Assembly: GCA_964448755.1 (NCBI GenBank)
Contig: CAYUXF010000076.1
Location: forward strand, 1 to 6,159
Length of the DNA stretch: 6,159 nucleotides
DNA from: CAYUXF01 sp964448755
GTDB lineage: Bacteria > Margulisbacteria > Termititenacia > Termititenacales > CAYUXF01
Reading direction: 5' to 3'
Numbering within the stretch: the stretch's first letter is position 1; each line of letters starts with the position of its first letter. The position numbers were made by a program, and so were the translations under genes. The notes beneath the pieces are model-generated. The model saw only the letters and a program-made list of their open reading frames with translations, searched no databases and was not told where the DNA came from. Shown in pieces: positions 4,783 through 6,159 of the stretch.

Positions 4783-5130
4783 ATGATCAGAGAGCAGAGG
4801 ACAGTTAACAATACTACAGAAAAAAATATCTCTGCCGCTAAAATTGTCAGCCGTAAAGTTAAAGGTGATTCACAATATGAGGAAAGACTTCTCGCTTTTA
4901 AAAATTTATTGGCTCGGGAATTAGGCCGTGATCCCTCTCTTACTAAAGAAGCGCTGGTTAATAAAGTAGTAGAGTTGGCTTTATTAAATGAATTCAGTGA
5001 AGATATTAAAAGTTTTCCTGCTTATGAACACATGAAAGATACTATTGCCGCCGCTTTATTGCGTGACGGTCAGCTGGAAGAAAAGATCCTCGGCATTGCC
5101 GCTAAATATCACCAAACGGAATCTCATTAG
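4783..5130 (+). CDS. uncharacterised helical protein (115 aa)
   Basis: ATG 4783 to TAG 5128–5130. I do not recognise a family. The first 30 residues are polar, with many N, T, K and S, and look flexible. From about residue 31 onward the protein looks helical and charged (YEERLLAFKNLLARELGRDPSLTKEALVNKVVELALL…). It ends YEHMKDTIAAALLRDGQLEEKILGIAAKY. It has no signal peptide, membrane segment or cysteine. A disordered N-terminus plus a helical C-terminus with an 'I…L..G.LEE..I..IA..Y' spacing recalls the anti-sigma factor FlgM, which would suit a flagellar locus, but the resemblance is loose. Its stop overlaps the start of the lipoate-family gene, so it could instead work with that enzyme. A separate promoter before it is possible. 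Confidence 0.8.
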   Translation: MIREQRTVNNTTEKNISAAKIVSRKVKGDSQYEERLLAFKNLLARELGRDPSLTKEALVNKVVELALLNEFSEDIKSFPAYEHMKDTIAAALLRDGQLEEKILGIAAKYHQTESH

Positions 5131-5816
5131 TGTCTTTGAAAATTGAGTTTTTAGGCGCTTTTGCCGGCGCGGAAAATATGCGCCGTGATAGTGAAAAGTT
5201 TTTAAATTCCGAAAAAGAAGCCATTGAGAATTTTTTCTATTTAAGTTTTTATACCTGGCAAAAAAAAACTATTTCCTTTGGTTATTCACAAAAAATAGCG
5301 GAACTGGTCGATGTAAAAAAAGCAGCCGCGCTGGATATTGAATTGGTCAGCAGGCCAACCGGCGGTGGCATGGTCTTTCATCAGCCCGGCGAATTGACTT
5401 ATTGTCTGGTTGCCGATCAAAAGCTTTTTCCCGGCGGTATTATCCCTTCCTGTAACCGTATTTCAGAAATAATTATTGCCGGCTTAAATAAGTTGGGCCT
5501 TTCAGTTGAATTAGCGCGCAGTAGGGGCGCAGATGTTCTTAACGAAGCGCTTTGTTTTGCCCGACCCGCCAAATACGAGGTCTTAAGCGGCGGCCGCAAA
5601 TTACTTGGTTCAGCACAGCGCCGCGGCAAGAATGTTTTCTTACAACAGGGCTCTCTGCCTTTGAGTGTTTTGAGTGAAGATTTTGCTGAATTAATAGACA
5701 TCGCGCAGCTTAATCAAAGTATGGTCACTGTTGCGGAACTAGCCGGCGCTGAACTTGACCGTGAGGTTATTGCTGCGCAAATAGCGGCAGAGTTTAGAAC
5801 TTATCTTCTTTCTTAG
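5130..5816 (+). CDS. lipoate–protein ligase / octanoyltransferase family protein
   Basis: The product (228 aa) belongs to the biotin/lipoate ligase fold (LplA/LipM/LipL group). These enzymes attach or transfer lipoyl or octanoyl groups to the lysine of carrier domains such as GcvH or the E2 subunits of 2-oxoacid dehydrogenases. Family motifs appear in order: FYTWQKKTISFGYSQ (40–54), RPTGGGMVFH…GELTY (75–91), CFARPAKYEV (142–151) and GGRKLLGSAQRR…LQQGSLPL (154–178). K157 is in the place of the conserved ligase lysine. C142 sits where, from memory, LipM and LipL have their acyl-accepting cysteine. There is no LplA-type C-terminal accessory domain. The GTG start at 5130 overlaps the previous TAG (TAGTG), so translation is probably coupled; no strong ribosome binding site is seen. 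Ligase versus transferase activity cannot be decided here, so no symbol is given. Confidence 0.9.
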   Translation: MSLKIEFLGAFAGAENMRRDSEKFLNSEKEAIENFFYLSFYTWQKKTISFGYSQKIAELVDVKKAAALDIELVSRPTGGGMVFHQPGELTYCLVADQKLFPGGIIPSCNRISEIIIAGLNKLGLSVELARSRGADVLNEALCFARPAKYEVLSGGRKLLGSAQRRGKNVFLQQGSLPLSVLSEDFAELIDIAQLNQSMVTVAELAGAELDREVIAAQIAAEFRTYLLS

Positions 5817-6159
5817 AAGGCCTGGTTCTCTCTTTGCCGACCGGTTTATTTTTAAAATAGAGGTTTAAAGGTGAGCCTTCAAAGCCAAAATTTTCGCGCA
5901 ATTTATTGGTCAGATAACGTTTATAAGAAAAATGGAGATATTTGCTATTGTTAATAAAGATCAGAATTTCCGGCGGCTTAGTGGATACCTGTGAGGCATA
6001 GTATATTTTTAAGATCTTATTGTGGAAAGATTTAGGCGGATTTTCTTGAACTATTTTCTGTAATGTTCTGTTGAGCGGGCCGGTATCAATGCGCTGGCTA
6101 TAATTTTTGTAAATATTCACCAGTTCTTCATAGATATTATAAGTCCGTTTTTTTTCAAT
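5794..6159 (-). CDS. der: C-terminal part of ribosome-assembly GTPase Der (EngA)
   Basis: The reverse-strand frame is open to the window edge, so only the last 121 residues are present and both GTPase domains lie outside. The visible part is the KH-like domain that follows the two G domains in Der, which acts in maturation of the large ribosomal subunit. Recognisable family segments are LNRTLQKIVQENPP, KILKIYYASQVSTKPPEILI, LHFSYKRYLTNKLRENFGFE and GSPLNLYFKNK. A 17-residue basic tail follows, ending KKEDKF. The frame continues upstream of the GTG at 6118–6120 (KKRTYNIYEEL), so that GTG is internal and not a start. The stop (TAA, 5794–5796 on the reverse strand) lies inside the end of the lipoate-family gene, a 23-bp tail-to-tail overlap. 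Confidence 0.95.
   Translation of the reverse strand: MEKKRTYNIYEELVNIYKNYSQRIDTGPLNRTLQKIVQENPPKSFHNKILKIYYASQVSTKPPEILIFINNSKYLHFSYKRYLTNKLRENFGFEGSPLNLYFKNKPVGKERTRPSKKEDKF

Overview
The window carries the flhB–flhA pair of a bacterial flagellar type III export apparatus, preceded by about 1.4 kb of AT-rich, repeat-bearing accessory DNA and followed by housekeeping genes. The organism is a flagellated (or once flagellated) bacterium of moderate GC that readily uses TTG and GTG starts behind strong purine-rich ribosome binding sites. The sequence alone does not fix the phylum; an uncultured lineage such as Omnitrophota or a relative is only a guess.

Bases 1–460 hold the 3' end of an unrecognised gene (99 residues visible) and, right behind it, a 49-codon gene for a small membrane protein. 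Bases 461–1417 form a patchwork. There are several hairpins, then two copies of a composite repeat (736–906 and 1262–1408), with a 74-aa antitoxin-like small gene (1020–1244) between them. Each repeat copy has a 51-bp identical palindromic half, an unrelated middle, and a 69-bp half with 66 matches. The second half encodes the same short peptide tail in both copies. It also contains a near-consensus sigma-70 promoter and an operator-like dyad, so each copy lies immediately upstream of a gene: copy A before the small gene, copy B before flhB.

Bases 1418–4693 are flhB and flhA, both intact. Their products are the membrane export-gate components: FlhB is the autocleaving substrate-specificity switch, and FlhA is the large gate protein with eight membrane helices and a cytoplasmic docking domain. 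FlhB has NPIH in place of the usual NPTH at its cleavage site.

After flhA come a 115-aa uncharacterised, mostly helical protein and, overlapping its stop codon, a lipoate/octanoate transferase of the LplA/LipM fold. The window ends with the 3' part of der (engA), a ribosome-assembly GTPase, on the opposite strand. Its end overlaps the end of the lipoate-family gene by 23 bp.

The most interesting part is the composite repeat upstream of flhB. It looks like a small mobile or duplicated cassette that may also have supplied or altered the flhB promoter.
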